Assembly (NCBI GenBank): GCA_019654215.1
Contig: BPDI01000001.1
Coordinates: 1 to 64,000, forward strand
DNA: 64,000 nucleotides
Origin: Gammaproteobacteria bacterium
GTDB taxonomy: Bacteria > Pseudomonadota > Gammaproteobacteria > Pseudomonadales > Pseudohongiellaceae
Direction: 5' to 3'
Below the pieces are notes generated by a model. It was not told the origin of the DNA, searched no databases, and saw only the letters and a program-made list of their open reading frames with translations. Positions 38,534-48,229 of this stretch are shown one piece after another (position 1 is the stretch's first letter; the number at the start of each line of letters is the position of its first letter). The translations under genes and the position numbers were made by a program.

Positions 38534-40345
38534 TTAATTCCCCCCAAGGGCGAATACGAATAGGGTATGCCCGATATTGGAAACTCCAGTGAGTGCGCTC
38601 AAACCCAATTGGCCGGCATGTTGCGCAGCTGCCTGCGTTCCGCTGGGAGCAAATACGGCAACAAATTGTTTTCCATCAACCGCATAAGAAATCGGGGCCA
38701 TGTCACTCGCTCCATTCAGGATAGTTTGCCAGAGCATTTCGCCAGTCCATTGGTCAATGGCATGAAAGCGGCGATTAGTGTCAGCGGCAAAGAGAAGGCC
38801 GCCGCCGGTTGTTAACATGCCGTAAAGAGGAGTCTCGAGCTCAAGGCGCCATAAAGATTTGCCTGTGGTTACATTGATTGCTTCTGGTTGGCCAAGATGA
38901 CTGGCCGGTGAGGGGACAGTCGCAATATAAGAAGTGTTATAGCCAGTATCGATTGATGGTTCAAGTGAATTAAGTTTCATTACTGAGCAGGGGCCATTAA
39001 AGGCAGGCACATAGTAGGCATTGGTGAGTGGGCTGTATGCTCCCTGAGGTATCTGTCGATTTTCACGACAGATAGTTGCTTCATGATCTACGTCTGCAGT
39101 CATGATTGCATCAGGTTCAATCATATAAGCGCCAGTTGTCCCGTTATAACTTGCTATGATGTTTTGATAGGCCGTGGGTCGTGCGTACAAAAATTCGCCA
39201 TCAGATCTGTCATAAGCATAGAAGATGGCGTCTTTAGAAAATGAACCTATAACTAATTCGCGAGTTTCGGTTGGATCAATATTAGGATTAACACCTAATG
39301 CATCAGGTGGTTCAGGATTGACTGGAATGTCTACCAGGATGCGATCATAGACTGCATCGTCGTTCCACATATCAGAATGATGTTGCGCCCACCAAACCAA
39401 TTCGCCAGTACGATGGTCCAAAGCAACTGTCGATCCCTGGTAAAGTCGATCGGGATATTCACCGTTCGTGCCAGCTAACTCTGGTTGTTGTGGTGCACTA
39501 GAACCAATTCCGAAGATAAACAGACCCCGTTCTTTATCTACCGCTGGCGTCATCCAGGGCGACATGTTTCTGCGCTGTTCTAATGGATAAACTTGCGGAT
39601 CATCGCCCCAGGTATTGTGCATGGGGTCGTTTGGGGTGGGGCTGGTGAGCCAGCGCCAGAGTAAGGAACCGTCCTCAGTGCTGTATGCGGAAAGGTGACA
39701 AGGATCAGGTGCCGTCCAGGCAGTGCAGTTATACGGTACGACTATTGATCCACCAAACGCTACCGGTGCACCACTTGGTTGCTGACCGGATTGGTAATCT
39801 ATCATTGCTGCTTCCCATATCAAACGCCCAGTGGCGGGATTCAGTGCGAACAACATTCCATCAGTTGCATGGGAAATAAGTTTATCTTCATAAATAAAAA
39901 CACCGCGGCCCCGATGTACCGTAAGTCGTGTTTCAAATCCGGAAACGGCAGCTGCTAAGGGGCGTGAGTATTGCCAAATCAGATCGCCTGTTGCAGCGTC
40001 GTGAGCTGAATATTTTTCATCAGCATGACGGATGTACATTATGCCGTCATACACCGTTGGCTCTATCTGCATACCATTGGAACCTGGTGCAGCAGGCGCA
40101 AACTCCCAAGACCAGGCAAGCCTTAATTGGTCAACATTGTCACGATTGATTTGGGTGAGGGGGCTATAGCCCCAATTTTCGTAGCCGCCGCGCCACATTA
40201 ACCAGTCTTCAGCTTCAGGATTGTTGAGAGATTCCTGGGATATAGGATGAAAATCGATTTCCCCCGGCAACTGTGACCATGCCTGCATACTTATTATTGA
40301 GATTGAAAGTAATATGCAGCGGAGCTTTTTCTTCTTGTTTTTCAC
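38534..40345 (-). CDS. PQQ-dependent quinoprotein dehydrogenase, exported
   Basis: 603 residues. A signal peptide ends near MQAWSQ. Beta-propeller W motifs recur (DWLMWRGGYENWGYSPLTQI, ATGDLIWQYSRP, RTGELVWWAQHHSDMWNDDA, TTGKSLWRLELE and WTGEMLWQTIL). GSTVALDHRTGE is the middle of the propeller. The vicinal Cys-Cys ring of methanol dehydrogenases is missing; two single cysteines occur near PYNCTAWTAPDPC. It probably oxidises an alcohol or aldehyde in the periplasm; it shares only family resemblance with the gene at 9182. It stands alone, convergent with the DUF1552 gene. Confidence 0.88.
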   Translation of the reverse strand: MKNKKKKLRCILLSISIISMQAWSQLPGEIDFHPISQESLNNPEAEDWLMWRGGYENWGYSPLTQINRDNVDQLRLAWSWEFAPAAPGSNGMQIEPTVYDGIMYIRHADEKYSAHDAATGDLIWQYSRPLAAAVSGFETRLTVHRGRGVFIYEDKLISHATDGMLFALNPATGRLIWEAAMIDYQSGQQPSGAPVAFGGSIVVPYNCTAWTAPDPCHLSAYSTEDGSLLWRWLTSPTPNDPMHNTWGDDPQVYPLEQRRNMSPWMTPAVDKERGLFIFGIGSSAPQQPELAGTNGEYPDRLYQGSTVALDHRTGELVWWAQHHSDMWNDDAVYDRILVDIPVNPEPPDALGVNPNIDPTETRELVIGSFSKDAIFYAYDRSDGEFLYARPTAYQNIIASYNGTTGAYMIEPDAIMTADVDHEATICRENRQIPQGAYSPLTNAYYVPAFNGPCSVMKLNSLEPSIDTGYNTSYIATVPSPASHLGQPEAINVTTGKSLWRLELETPLYGMLTTGGGLLFAADTNRRFHAIDQWTGEMLWQTILNGASDMAPISYAVDGKQFVAVFAPSGTQAAAQHAGQLGLSALTGVSNIGHTLFVFALGGN

Positions 40346-40625
40346 GACTCTTCCTCAGGACTTGTGAGCATCTAATGCTAATTCTTTATGGGACTGATAG
40401 CCACGGCGCAACACCTAAGAAATCCAATACATTTACTGCGCTTCTAATCATCATCAGAAAAGACAACTTAGATTTTGATCTGATTCAAATTGAATTCAGG
40501 GTATAACTTTTCTCTTTTCTGATAGTAACAAAGCTGCCATTAATTGGAGAAATACTTGATGAAGAGCCTCTTACCCTATTAATACTGTTAAGATGTGTGC
40601 CGGTGCCGATCAGATTATTAAATCT

Positions 40626-41405
40626 ATGAAAATTGCATGTTTAGAATGTTTCTCCCCAGGAAATTCAGAGGCTGATGCTCTGGCGACGGCAATTTATTTG
40701 GCTCGCTCAGGTCTCGATGTTTCCATCATTGGCACTGACAATGAATCCAATAGTGCGGCAACTAAAGTTTTACTATTAGATGAAGTAGTTAATGTTGATC
40801 TTTTATCCAGCGTTCCGGCAGATCAATTTTTTAGCGAAGAAAATTTGTCGCAACTACAACTATCTTTGAAACTATTCGACTACATCTATGTGACTGGAAA
40901 AATTTTTTCTCTAATAAATGAAAAAGTAAGAAGCAGTTTGCTAAGTGAATTGAAAGAACTGCGAGCTGTTGGAGCTAAAGTAGTATTTGATTGTAATCAC
41001 AGTGCAGCAAGTTGGAGTGACGAAGAGTTGGCAGCTAATACTTACACCGAAATTCTTAAAATTACTGATATCAGCCTGCCTAATTTTCTGGAAGAATCCG
41101 TGTTATTTGGTGACAAAGATGTTGGAGAATTAATTGCGCGTCATCACGGGCTAGGTGTTCAGGAAATAGCATTAAAAAATGGCACAAAACCAAATTGGCT
41201 GTCTACCAAGCCAGAAAAACCACCAAAAGAATTTCCAATAGAGAATATTGAGCAGCCATTGGACGAGGGTGGTGCGGGCAACGCATTCAATGCCGCATAT
41301 ATAGCAACAAGATTAAGTGGTAAGACTTATTGCGGATCTATCAAGCAAGGGCAAATCTTAGCAGCGCAGGTTGTTTTAAACTCTGGTGCGATTCTCCCTA
41401 AATAA
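40626..41405 (+). CDS. PfkB-family sugar-kinase-like protein with Asn in place of the catalytic Asp
   Basis: 259 residues from the ATG at 40626, or 270 from 40593. The fold is that of PfkB/ribokinase, closest in look to 2-keto-3-deoxygluconate kinases. SEADALATAIYLARSGLDVS is the substrate-binding helix region, VVFDCNHSAASW matches the usual DxNxRxxLW strand, and DISLPNFLEESVLFG matches the NxxE strand. The closing motif is DEGGAGNAFNAAYIATRL; active enzymes have DTTGAGDxF, where the Asp is the catalytic base. Asn here suggests lost or altered activity, or a single-base error. No signal peptide. Confidence 0.7.
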   Translation: MKIACLECFSPGNSEADALATAIYLARSGLDVSIIGTDNESNSAATKVLLLDEVVNVDLLSSVPADQFFSEENLSQLQLSLKLFDYIYVTGKIFSLINEKVRSSLLSELKELRAVGAKVVFDCNHSAASWSDEELAANTYTEILKITDISLPNFLEESVLFGDKDVGELIARHHGLGVQEIALKNGTKPNWLSTKPEKPPKEFPIENIEQPLDEGGAGNAFNAAYIATRLSGKTYCGSIKQGQILAAQVVLNSGAILPK

Positions 41406-41506
41406 ACTCCGGTAACGTAAATCCAATCGATTGCCTGTAGACTCACTTAAACTGGCTGTTTTATGCTTATTTATATCTCTCCAAGACAACAATAAAAATG
41501 GAGTAA

Positions 41507-43024
41507 GTGATGATTAAAAAGCCCCTCGTTATAAGCGCTGTGCTATGTGCGCTACCGACCATTGGCTTGGCTCAATCCTGCGAAAATCTGAGTTCCTTTT
41601 CCATGGAAAATATGCAAGTTGACGCCACTGAAGTAGTGGCGGCAGGTAGTTTCTCTCCAACAGGTGCTAATGCTAGCAGCGCGCAGCTTTACCAGAGCCT
41701 TCCTGAGTTCTGTCGCGTTTCATTGACGTTAACTCCCTCACCGGATTCCGATATAAAGATGGAACTTTGGTTACCAACTCAGTCCTGGAACGGCAAATAT
41801 CTGGCTGTTGGTAACGGTGCTTTTACCGGGAATGTACGTCACTCAGCAATGGCGATGCCATTAAGTCGCGGGTATGCAGCCAGTTCAACCGATACTGGTC
41901 ATTTGGGCAATACTGCAAGTTTTGCTCTTGGTCATCCGGAGAAAGTTTACGACTTTGGCTGGCGTTCTGTGCATGAGATGGCGGTTACTTCGAAAAGAGT
42001 GATTGATGCGTACTATGAAGATGGGCTGCGTTATTCCTATTTCACAGGTTGTTCTGCTGGTGGGAGACAGGCAATGAAAGAAGCACAGCGATTTCCGACA
42101 GATTTTGACGGTATTGTGGCGGGAGCCCCGGGCCTAGATTGGACAGGTAGGGCTGCGGCTTCACTTCGCATAGCAACTCACTTGGAAGCAAATCCTACCG
42201 CGCAACTTAGAGAATCAGATCGAGAGCTTTTACACAGAACTGCCTTAGATTTTTGTGATGCTGAAGATGGAGTTGTTGATGGAATAATCAGCAACCCAGA
42301 CCAATGTAATTTAAATCCTGAAGTGCTGCAGTGTAATGAAGAAAATGCAGGAGCCTGTTTATCCGAAGCACAAGTTAGTACTGTGAAAATGATGTACTCT
42401 TCACCAATCAATCCGGTTACGGGCCGAGAAATCACCGGTTTACTTCCTGGTAGTGAGCTTGGCTGGACTGACCTGGGTTGGACCCGCTCTGCTCGGGCCA
42501 CCGGTTTAGATCAATACAGATATCTTGTTTATGAGGACGAAAACTGGACTATTGATCAATTTGAATTTGAACGCGACATTTACAGAGCAGAAAGAAAAGA
42601 CGACGATACCTTAAACGCCTTAAGTCCGGATTTGTTTGAGTTTGTTGAAAATGGCGGCAAATTGATTGCTTATCATGGCTGGGCTGATCCGCAAATTTCT
42701 CCAGCGAATGCAACTCAATACTTCGAGCGCGTTAGTCAGGTAATGGGTGGTCGCGATCGGATTCATGATTCATTAAGATTGTTTATGGCGCCAGGCATGG
42801 GTCATTGCGCTGGAGGCCCCGGGGGCCCAAAAAGCTTCGATTCGTTATCGGCTTTGGAGAACTGGGTTGAAAACGGCGAAGCACCTGACAGCATAATCGC
42901 GGTGCATCGTACCGATGGCGCAGTGGACATGAGTCGTCCGCTTTGCCCTTATCCGGAAGTTTCAATTTACAATGGTTCTGGCAGTACAGACGAAGCCGAG
43001 AACTTTACTTGCAGTGCCCCTTAA
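41507..43024 (+). CDS. Tannase/feruloyl esterase family protein, exported
   Basis: 505 residues with a signal peptide ending near IGLAQ. The nucleophile elbow is GCSAGGRQAMKEAQRFP near residue 185. The acid is in IAYHGWADPQISP and the histidine in APGMGHCAGGPGG, giving the CS-D-HC signature of the tannase family in which two cysteines clamp the catalytic site. The length fits. It would hydrolyse esters of phenolic acids or a related secreted substrate. The DUF6282 gene follows 11 bases later. Confidence 0.9.
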   Translation: MMIKKPLVISAVLCALPTIGLAQSCENLSSFSMENMQVDATEVVAAGSFSPTGANASSAQLYQSLPEFCRVSLTLTPSPDSDIKMELWLPTQSWNGKYLAVGNGAFTGNVRHSAMAMPLSRGYAASSTDTGHLGNTASFALGHPEKVYDFGWRSVHEMAVTSKRVIDAYYEDGLRYSYFTGCSAGGRQAMKEAQRFPTDFDGIVAGAPGLDWTGRAAASLRIATHLEANPTAQLRESDRELLHRTALDFCDAEDGVVDGIISNPDQCNLNPEVLQCNEENAGACLSEAQVSTVKMMYSSPINPVTGREITGLLPGSELGWTDLGWTRSARATGLDQYRYLVYEDENWTIDQFEFERDIYRAERKDDDTLNALSPDLFEFVENGGKLIAYHGWADPQISPANATQYFERVSQVMGGRDRIHDSLRLFMAPGMGHCAGGPGGPKSFDSLSALENWVENGEAPDSIIAVHRTDGAVDMSRPLCPYPEVSIYNGSGSTDEAENFTCSAP

Positions 43025-43035
43025 AAAGGCCATAA

Positions 43036-43920
43036 ATGAAATTTGCTCTTCCACTGATTGCAGTTGCGATTAGTTTTCCTGTTTTTGCGCAAAACGAAGA
43101 GGTCGATCTTACTGGCGTAATCGACATGCATGTTCATGCAGGGCCGGACTCCAGGCCCCGTGCTATGAACGACTGGGAAGCTGTGCGCATGGCAGAAGCT
43201 GCTGGTTTGCGTGCAGTCTTACTAAAAAATCATTTCACTATGACTCCCGATAGAGCGGCACTGGCGGCACAACTTGTTCCAAATCTACATGTGTTTGGCG
43301 GTGTTGCATTGAATAGATCAGTCGGCGGAATTAATCCTGAAGCTGTGCGCCAAATGGCTGCCTTTAGTGGTCAGCGCGGCAAAGTGGTTTGGCTTCCTAC
43401 CTTTGATTCTGAGTTCTTCGTAACAAGAGCAGGAACATCTGGTCCGTTTGTGCCGGTTTTGGAAGATGGCAGACCTGTTGCGGGATTGATTGAAGTGTTT
43501 TCAGTGGTTGCTGAGAATGATTTGGTATTAGCTATGGGCCATTCTTCTCCAGAAGAAGTGCTGGCTTTGATTCCATTCGCGCAAGAACAGGGAGTAGAAA
43601 ATATCTTAGTTACTCACGTTTTTGGTCAGGATGCGACTCGCAGCCAGATTCGACAAATGGCTGCGGTCGGTGCAATCATGGAGATGGATTGGTTAGCAGC
43701 TTATACCAATCCGCCACTGCTTGATGATTATGTTGAAGTAATTCAATCGGTCGGAGCTGAAAGCTTTATCATCTCATCCGATTTCGGTCAGGAAGGAAAT
43801 CCAGACCATGCCACCGGCATGCGCGACTTTATCATTGCCTTACGTTCGCGGGAAATTAACCAGGAACAAATCGATATAATGGCGAAATACAATCCGGCGA
43901 AATTGTTAGGATTGGATTGA
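43036..43920 (+). CDS. DUF6282 (amidohydrolase-superfamily-like) protein, exported
   Basis: 294 residues. A short signal (PLIAVAISFPVFAQ) precedes DLTGVIDMHVHAGPDSRPRA, whose HxHxGPD resembles a metal-binding TIM-barrel opening. LRAVLLKNHFTMTPD, LALIPFAQEQGVENILVTH and FIISSDFGQEGNPDHATGM are the other probable metal-site strands. DUF6282 proteins are poorly characterised metallo-hydrolase relatives. It appears co-transcribed with the tannase-family gene and ends just before a 246-base gap. Confidence 0.85.
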   Translation: MKFALPLIAVAISFPVFAQNEEVDLTGVIDMHVHAGPDSRPRAMNDWEAVRMAEAAGLRAVLLKNHFTMTPDRAALAAQLVPNLHVFGGVALNRSVGGINPEAVRQMAAFSGQRGKVVWLPTFDSEFFVTRAGTSGPFVPVLEDGRPVAGLIEVFSVVAENDLVLAMGHSSPEEVLALIPFAQEQGVENILVTHVFGQDATRSQIRQMAAVGAIMEMDWLAAYTNPPLLDDYVEVIQSVGAESFIISSDFGQEGNPDHATGMRDFIIALRSREINQEQIDIMAKYNPAKLLGLD

Positions 43921-44166
43921 ACTGTACCAGACCATATTTCCTGGACCATTCCTCGCCACTTCTTAAAGTTTTCCTGTGGAAAACTCACAGAAAAAGCTTC
44001 ATGACAGCTACCGAACGACAACCAAGCATATCGCCCTGTTGCGTTTCGCATGAGATCTAGAGCATCTGCTCGCTATTCAAACTTGCCAAAACCGCGATTG
44101 AGGCGTAATTTCCTGACTAACGAAACGCATTAATCGCTTGTACTATAATAAAAAGAGGTATTTTGA

Positions 44167-45132
44167 ATGATGATTCAAAGCACTCATAAGAAAGCAGCAT
44201 GGTTAGTTGTGTTGATGGGCGTTTTTGCCGCTCCATCTTTGTTAGCGCAAACAGAAGTAATCCCCCGCCTAACTAATGGGCTTCCCGATATGCAAGGCAC
44301 CTGGGATTTTCGGACTATCACTCCCTTTCAGCGTCCCACGGCACTGGGTGAGCAGGATGAATTCCTCACCGTAGAAGAATTCGCAGAATTCGAAGCCGCA
44401 GAGGTAGTGCGCCGCGATCGGGACAATTTTACCGACACTACAACCACTGGTGACTATAACCAGTTCTGGTATGACCGCGGAGAAGAGTTGCTGGATGACC
44501 GTCGTACTTCTCTCATTACTGACCCTCCTACTGGGCGTATTCCAGAATTGACTGAAGCTGCCCAGCAGAAAAATGCTGAGCGCAGAGAACTCGCTCGACT
44601 AGCTGAGGGAATCGAAGTTCGACCTTTGGCAGAACGATGCATTATGGGATTCAATTCCGGACCTCCTATGATTCCCAGTGCGTATAATAATAATGTTCAA
44701 ATCGTACAAACTGATGACTATTTCCTTATTCATAACGAAATGGTTCATAACGTTCGACCCGTACGTTTAGCTGATACAGCCCACCGCGATACTCCTCGCA
44801 AATGGGAAGGGGATTCGGTAGGAACTTGGGAGGGGGACACCTTAGTTATCGAAACCAGAAACTTCGCCCGTGAAACTGCCTTCGGTAACTCGTCGGCGAA
44901 TATGCATCTCATCGAAAAATTCTGGATGATCGATGCAGATACACTTGGTTATGAATTCACAGTCGAAGATCCAACAACCTGGACGGCACCCTGGACTGTA
45001 ATGTTTCCAATGCGCAGAGGAGAGTTGCCAATCTACGAGTATGCCTGCCATGAGGGAAATTACAGTATGGCTGGCATTCTTGCCGGATGGAGAAGACTGG
45101 AGTCTCTAGGTCAATCAGGTCAGCAAGATTAA
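44167..45132 (+). CDS. Secreted protein of unnamed family X, copy 2
   Basis: 321 residues, intact. A signal peptide ends near SLLAQ. The family blocks run in order: PDMQGTWDFRTITPFQRPT, RTSLITDPPTGRIPELTEA, AERCIMGFNSG, PSAYNNNVQIVQTDDYFLI, WEGDSVGTWEGDTLVIETRN, DTLGYEFTVEDPTTW, and PIYEYACHEGNYSMAGIL. No catalytic motif is evident and no cytoplasmic-type fold is recognised. GAGG stands nine bases before the ATG, and a TATAAT at 44144-44149 lies unusually close. The function is unknown; it follows the tannase/DUF6282 pair. Confidence 0.85.
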   Translation: MMIQSTHKKAAWLVVLMGVFAAPSLLAQTEVIPRLTNGLPDMQGTWDFRTITPFQRPTALGEQDEFLTVEEFAEFEAAEVVRRDRDNFTDTTTTGDYNQFWYDRGEELLDDRRTSLITDPPTGRIPELTEAAQQKNAERRELARLAEGIEVRPLAERCIMGFNSGPPMIPSAYNNNVQIVQTDDYFLIHNEMVHNVRPVRLADTAHRDTPRKWEGDSVGTWEGDTLVIETRNFARETAFGNSSANMHLIEKFWMIDADTLGYEFTVEDPTTWTAPWTVMFPMRRGELPIYEYACHEGNYSMAGILAGWRRLESLGQSGQQD

Positions 45133-45167
45133 AGGTAGAAGTTCACTACCAAAAGAAACAATTTAAT

Positions 45168-45202
45168 AAAGGGTCGGAGTAATTTAGTTGCTCTGGCCCT
45201 TT
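45168..45202 (+). terminator. Probable rho-independent terminator of family X copy 2
   Basis: Imperfect stem AAAGGGTCGGAG (45168-45179) with CTCTGGCCCTTT (45191-45202), including wobble pairs and one mismatch, then TTATTTT. It starts 36 bases after the stop. Confidence 0.6.
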
Positions 45203-45292
45203 TATTTTCCTTTCGATTTGGTTCGTACCCAAGGCGTATGTAAGTCAGGCGAACGACTTGACTTTATTTAGCAGTATAAGCAGAAGTGGAAA

Positions 45293-46531
45293 TCACTTAA
45301 TTTTAGTGCCGGTGAGTTCAGCGATTGCCGACAAAGTAGTTTGAGCAGCGTTTAGTCCTAAACGGAAATCATCATCGGTAAACGTAGTCCAAACATCCAA
45401 CGGTGTATGCCAAGTTGGATTCCATCCAGCTCCAGTATGCATACCTCGTTCATTTTCCCGCAAACTAATTGATGGCACTTCATTCATAAAAGGAGTGGAA
45501 TCAGTATTAGTCATGTGGGGTCCAACTGTCGCTGGGTAGTCGGTGTTGTACTTGTCGGCAGCAGCTTTAAACATGAAGGCGAGACGCATTGATTCGTCAG
45601 TCAAATCAGAATTGGATTGAAATTCGATGTTCACATCAGCTTCGGAACGTTGGTCCCGACTAACTGTTCCATCCGCTCTTGGCGCGCCATGATCCCAAAG
45701 CATCATGTCATGTTGAATCATTCCTAACCAACGGGGTTCAGGATACCTGCCAGATCCAGGTGGGTTTTCAATTCCCTGTAAATCTTTGCGTTGTTCGACA
45801 TAGGCGTATGACCCATTCAGCCCGGTTTCTTCGTTGTTCCAAAGTGCGAATCGAATAGATACTTCAGTCTCTACATCCGGCGAATTGAAGATGCGTGCAA
45901 GCTCCATTACTAACGCCGTGCCGGATGCATCGTCATTAACCGCTTCATTAACACCATGACCATCCATATGGGCGCCAAGAATATACATCTCTTCTGGACG
46001 AGTTGTACCGATCTTCGTGCAATATACTTCCGTGCGAGGACCGTTTACTGGTTCTTCCCGATTAAGTTCGCGAATCCTCTCATCAGGTTGGGCCATCAAA
46101 TCACGATTAACTCCGGTCTGAGCGCGGTAGCCATAAATAGAAGAACCACCAGGCCCACTGCCATTGCGTCCAACTTTTCCTCCAGTTGAAGTAGTTAAAT
46201 CGACTATCTCATCAGATTGTGATCTCCGCTGACGGGGAGGGCGTGGCTCAGGATCAAAAACATAATGGAGGCGTTCTGTATTTGTGCATCCTACTGCTTG
46301 GAGTTGTTCTTCGATCCAATCTACCGCACGTCGGTTACGTTCTGTTCCTTGTCTTCGATCGCCGAATTGTGCCAAGCCCTTTATGACCGCTTTATAGCCT
46401 TCAAGATCGAGTCTACTAACGAGCTCTCTAATGGGATCCTCTTCGTCATCCTGGGCATAGGTGATGCTTATTCCGATTGCAACCACTGCAGTGAGGATGG
46501 CGATTTTTGTCAGACTTTTTTTCTTGTACAT
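45293..46531 (-). CDS. M28-family zinc aminopeptidase-like protein, exported
   Basis: 412 residues. A signal ends near SITYAQ. The di-zinc core is seen in ILGAHMDGHGVNEAVNDDAS (His and bridging Asp), FALWNNEETGLNGSYAYVEQ (general-base Glu-Glu) and YPATVGPHMTNTDSTPFMNE. The length fits exported M28 peptidases. The start at 46531 is chosen because GGAG precedes it at seven bases, while the longer frame to 46576 has no signal at its start. It cleaves amino-terminal residues or other small amide bonds. It is divergent from the amidase gene. Confidence 0.88.
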   Translation of the reverse strand: MYKKKSLTKIAILTAVVAIGISITYAQDDEEDPIRELVSRLDLEGYKAVIKGLAQFGDRRQGTERNRRAVDWIEEQLQAVGCTNTERLHYVFDPEPRPPRQRRSQSDEIVDLTTSTGGKVGRNGSGPGGSSIYGYRAQTGVNRDLMAQPDERIRELNREEPVNGPRTEVYCTKIGTTRPEEMYILGAHMDGHGVNEAVNDDASGTALVMELARIFNSPDVETEVSIRFALWNNEETGLNGSYAYVEQRKDLQGIENPPGSGRYPEPRWLGMIQHDMMLWDHGAPRADGTVSRDQRSEADVNIEFQSNSDLTDESMRLAFMFKAAADKYNTDYPATVGPHMTNTDSTPFMNEVPSISLRENERGMHTGAGWNPTWHTPLDVWTTFTDDDFRLGLNAAQTTLSAIAELTGTKIK

Positions 46532-46724
46532 ACTGCGCTCCAAGGATACTGCGAACTGTTTCGAGAGCATAAGCAAGCTTGGCCTTTGAGTCTAGTTGAT
46601 GAATAATTGGTTCGAAGCTCTATAGGGGGAATATGAATTGGGAAGCCATTGGCGCCGTCGTTAAGGTAGTAGGCGCTCCCGAGCTATGCAAGTCTTAAGT
46701 CGATGAATAAGAATAGGTGTGAAA

Positions 46725-48209
46725 ATGAAACGCAGAACATTTTTAGCGAACAGTGGCAAATTAAGTTTGGCGCTGTCCTTCCCTTATACATTAAATAAGC
46801 AAGTATTCGCCACATCAATGCCATCTGATCTAACTAGTTTAACTGCTATTGAGCTTTCAACAGCAATTCGCGAAAAAGAAGCTAGCTGTGTTGAGGTCAT
46901 GCAGGCCTACCTGGATCGCATTCACAAGTACAATGGCACCTATAACGCTATTGTCAGCTTGCAGGCTGATGATGACTTGCTAGCGCAGGCCCAAGTGGCA
47001 GACAAAGAATTGGCAAATGGCAACTACCTAGGTTGGATGCACGGAATGCCTCACGCAGCAAAAGATTTAACCGCAGTTAGAGGAATTCCATATACCAGTG
47101 GATCTCCAATGTATAGAGATCGAATTCCTGATCGAGACAGCGCTTTGGTGGCGCGCATTCGCGATGCAGGTGCGATTTTTATCGGTAAGACAAATACACC
47201 GGAATTTGGTCTCGGCTCTCAATCTTATAACCCAATCTTCGGTGCTACAGGCTGTGCCTATAATCCAGAATTAACTTCTGGCGGCAGTAGCGGTGGTGCA
47301 GGTTGTGGATTAGGAATCCAGTTATTACCAGTTGCTGATGGCAGCGATATGATGGGATCGCTGCGAAATCCTGGCGCATTCAATAATGTGATTGGTTATC
47401 GCCCGAGTACAGATGTTATGAGCGCGCGTAATGCAGACCCCAGGCCGCTATCAACATCAGGTCCGATGGGGCGCAACACTGCAGACACGATTCAATTGCT
47501 CAAAACAATTGCAATTAAAGACATTGGCGATTCTTTTAATCCCTTAAGTCTTGCTGACAAGAAAATTGCTTGGCTGGGTGACTTGGATGGTTATTTGGCG
47601 CTAGAAGATGGAATCACACAATTAAGTGAATCGAGCTTGTCTATGATAGCGGATGCTGGCGCCGCAGTTGAATCGGTCATGCCCGATTTCAATTTCGATA
47701 ATCTCTGGTTTAGTTGGACGACTCTTCGTCATTTAGGTCGAGCCAATATGAAACGCTTTTACGATGACCCTGCTACGCGAGATATGCTGAAACCCGAAAT
47801 GATCTGGGAAATTGAACAATCGGAAATTCTCACTGAAGGCGATCGTGCTCGTGCCAATGCTTATCGAGGCGAATGGTTAAGAGAATTAGATCGACTCTTT
47901 ATGCAATATGACTTTCTGGCCATACCAACGGCGCAGGTTTTTCCTTATCCGAAGACGACGAGTTGGCCAACTGAAATCGCAGGCCGCGAAATGAATACCT
48001 ATCACCGTTGGATGGAGATCGTGATATTGGGCAGTCTTGGAGGCCTGCCTGTGATTAATGTTCCCGTCGGGTTCGACGCGCAAGGAAGACCTATGGGAAT
48101 ACAAATCATGGGTAACTTTGGTGAAGATAAGAAAGTGTTGGAGTTTGGTCTTGCCTACGATCAGATTGCTGATTTTTTGAATCAGCGGCCACAAATGAGA
48201 GAGGTGTAA
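46725..48209 (+). CDS. Amidase-signature hydrolase with Tat-like signal
   Basis: 494 residues. The signal KRRTFLANSGKLSLALSFPY has the twin-arginine form. The amidase-signature triad is visible: Lys in MPHAAKDLTAV, cis-Ser in TSGGSSGGAGCG, and the nucleophile Ser in SDMMGSLRNPGAF. GSPMYRDRIPDRDSALVARI and TNTPEFGLGS support the assignment. It would cleave amides outside the cytoplasm. The GTG at 46719 also opens the frame, but the ATG at 46725 suits the AGG site better. Twenty bases later comes family X copy 3. Confidence 0.88.
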   Translation: MKRRTFLANSGKLSLALSFPYTLNKQVFATSMPSDLTSLTAIELSTAIREKEASCVEVMQAYLDRIHKYNGTYNAIVSLQADDDLLAQAQVADKELANGNYLGWMHGMPHAAKDLTAVRGIPYTSGSPMYRDRIPDRDSALVARIRDAGAIFIGKTNTPEFGLGSQSYNPIFGATGCAYNPELTSGGSSGGAGCGLGIQLLPVADGSDMMGSLRNPGAFNNVIGYRPSTDVMSARNADPRPLSTSGPMGRNTADTIQLLKTIAIKDIGDSFNPLSLADKKIAWLGDLDGYLALEDGITQLSESSLSMIADAGAAVESVMPDFNFDNLWFSWTTLRHLGRANMKRFYDDPATRDMLKPEMIWEIEQSEILTEGDRARANAYRGEWLRELDRLFMQYDFLAIPTAQVFPYPKTTSWPTEIAGREMNTYHRWMEIVILGSLGGLPVINVPVGFDAQGRPMGIQIMGNFGEDKKVLEFGLAYDQIADFLNQRPQMREV

Positions 48210-48229
48210 AAGGAGCTAATTTACTAGTT

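Noticed and set aside
44144-44149. TATAAT as the promoter of family X copy 2
   Set aside because: No matching -35 hexamer at 16-18 bases, and the ribosome-binding site follows too closely; noted only within the gene entry.
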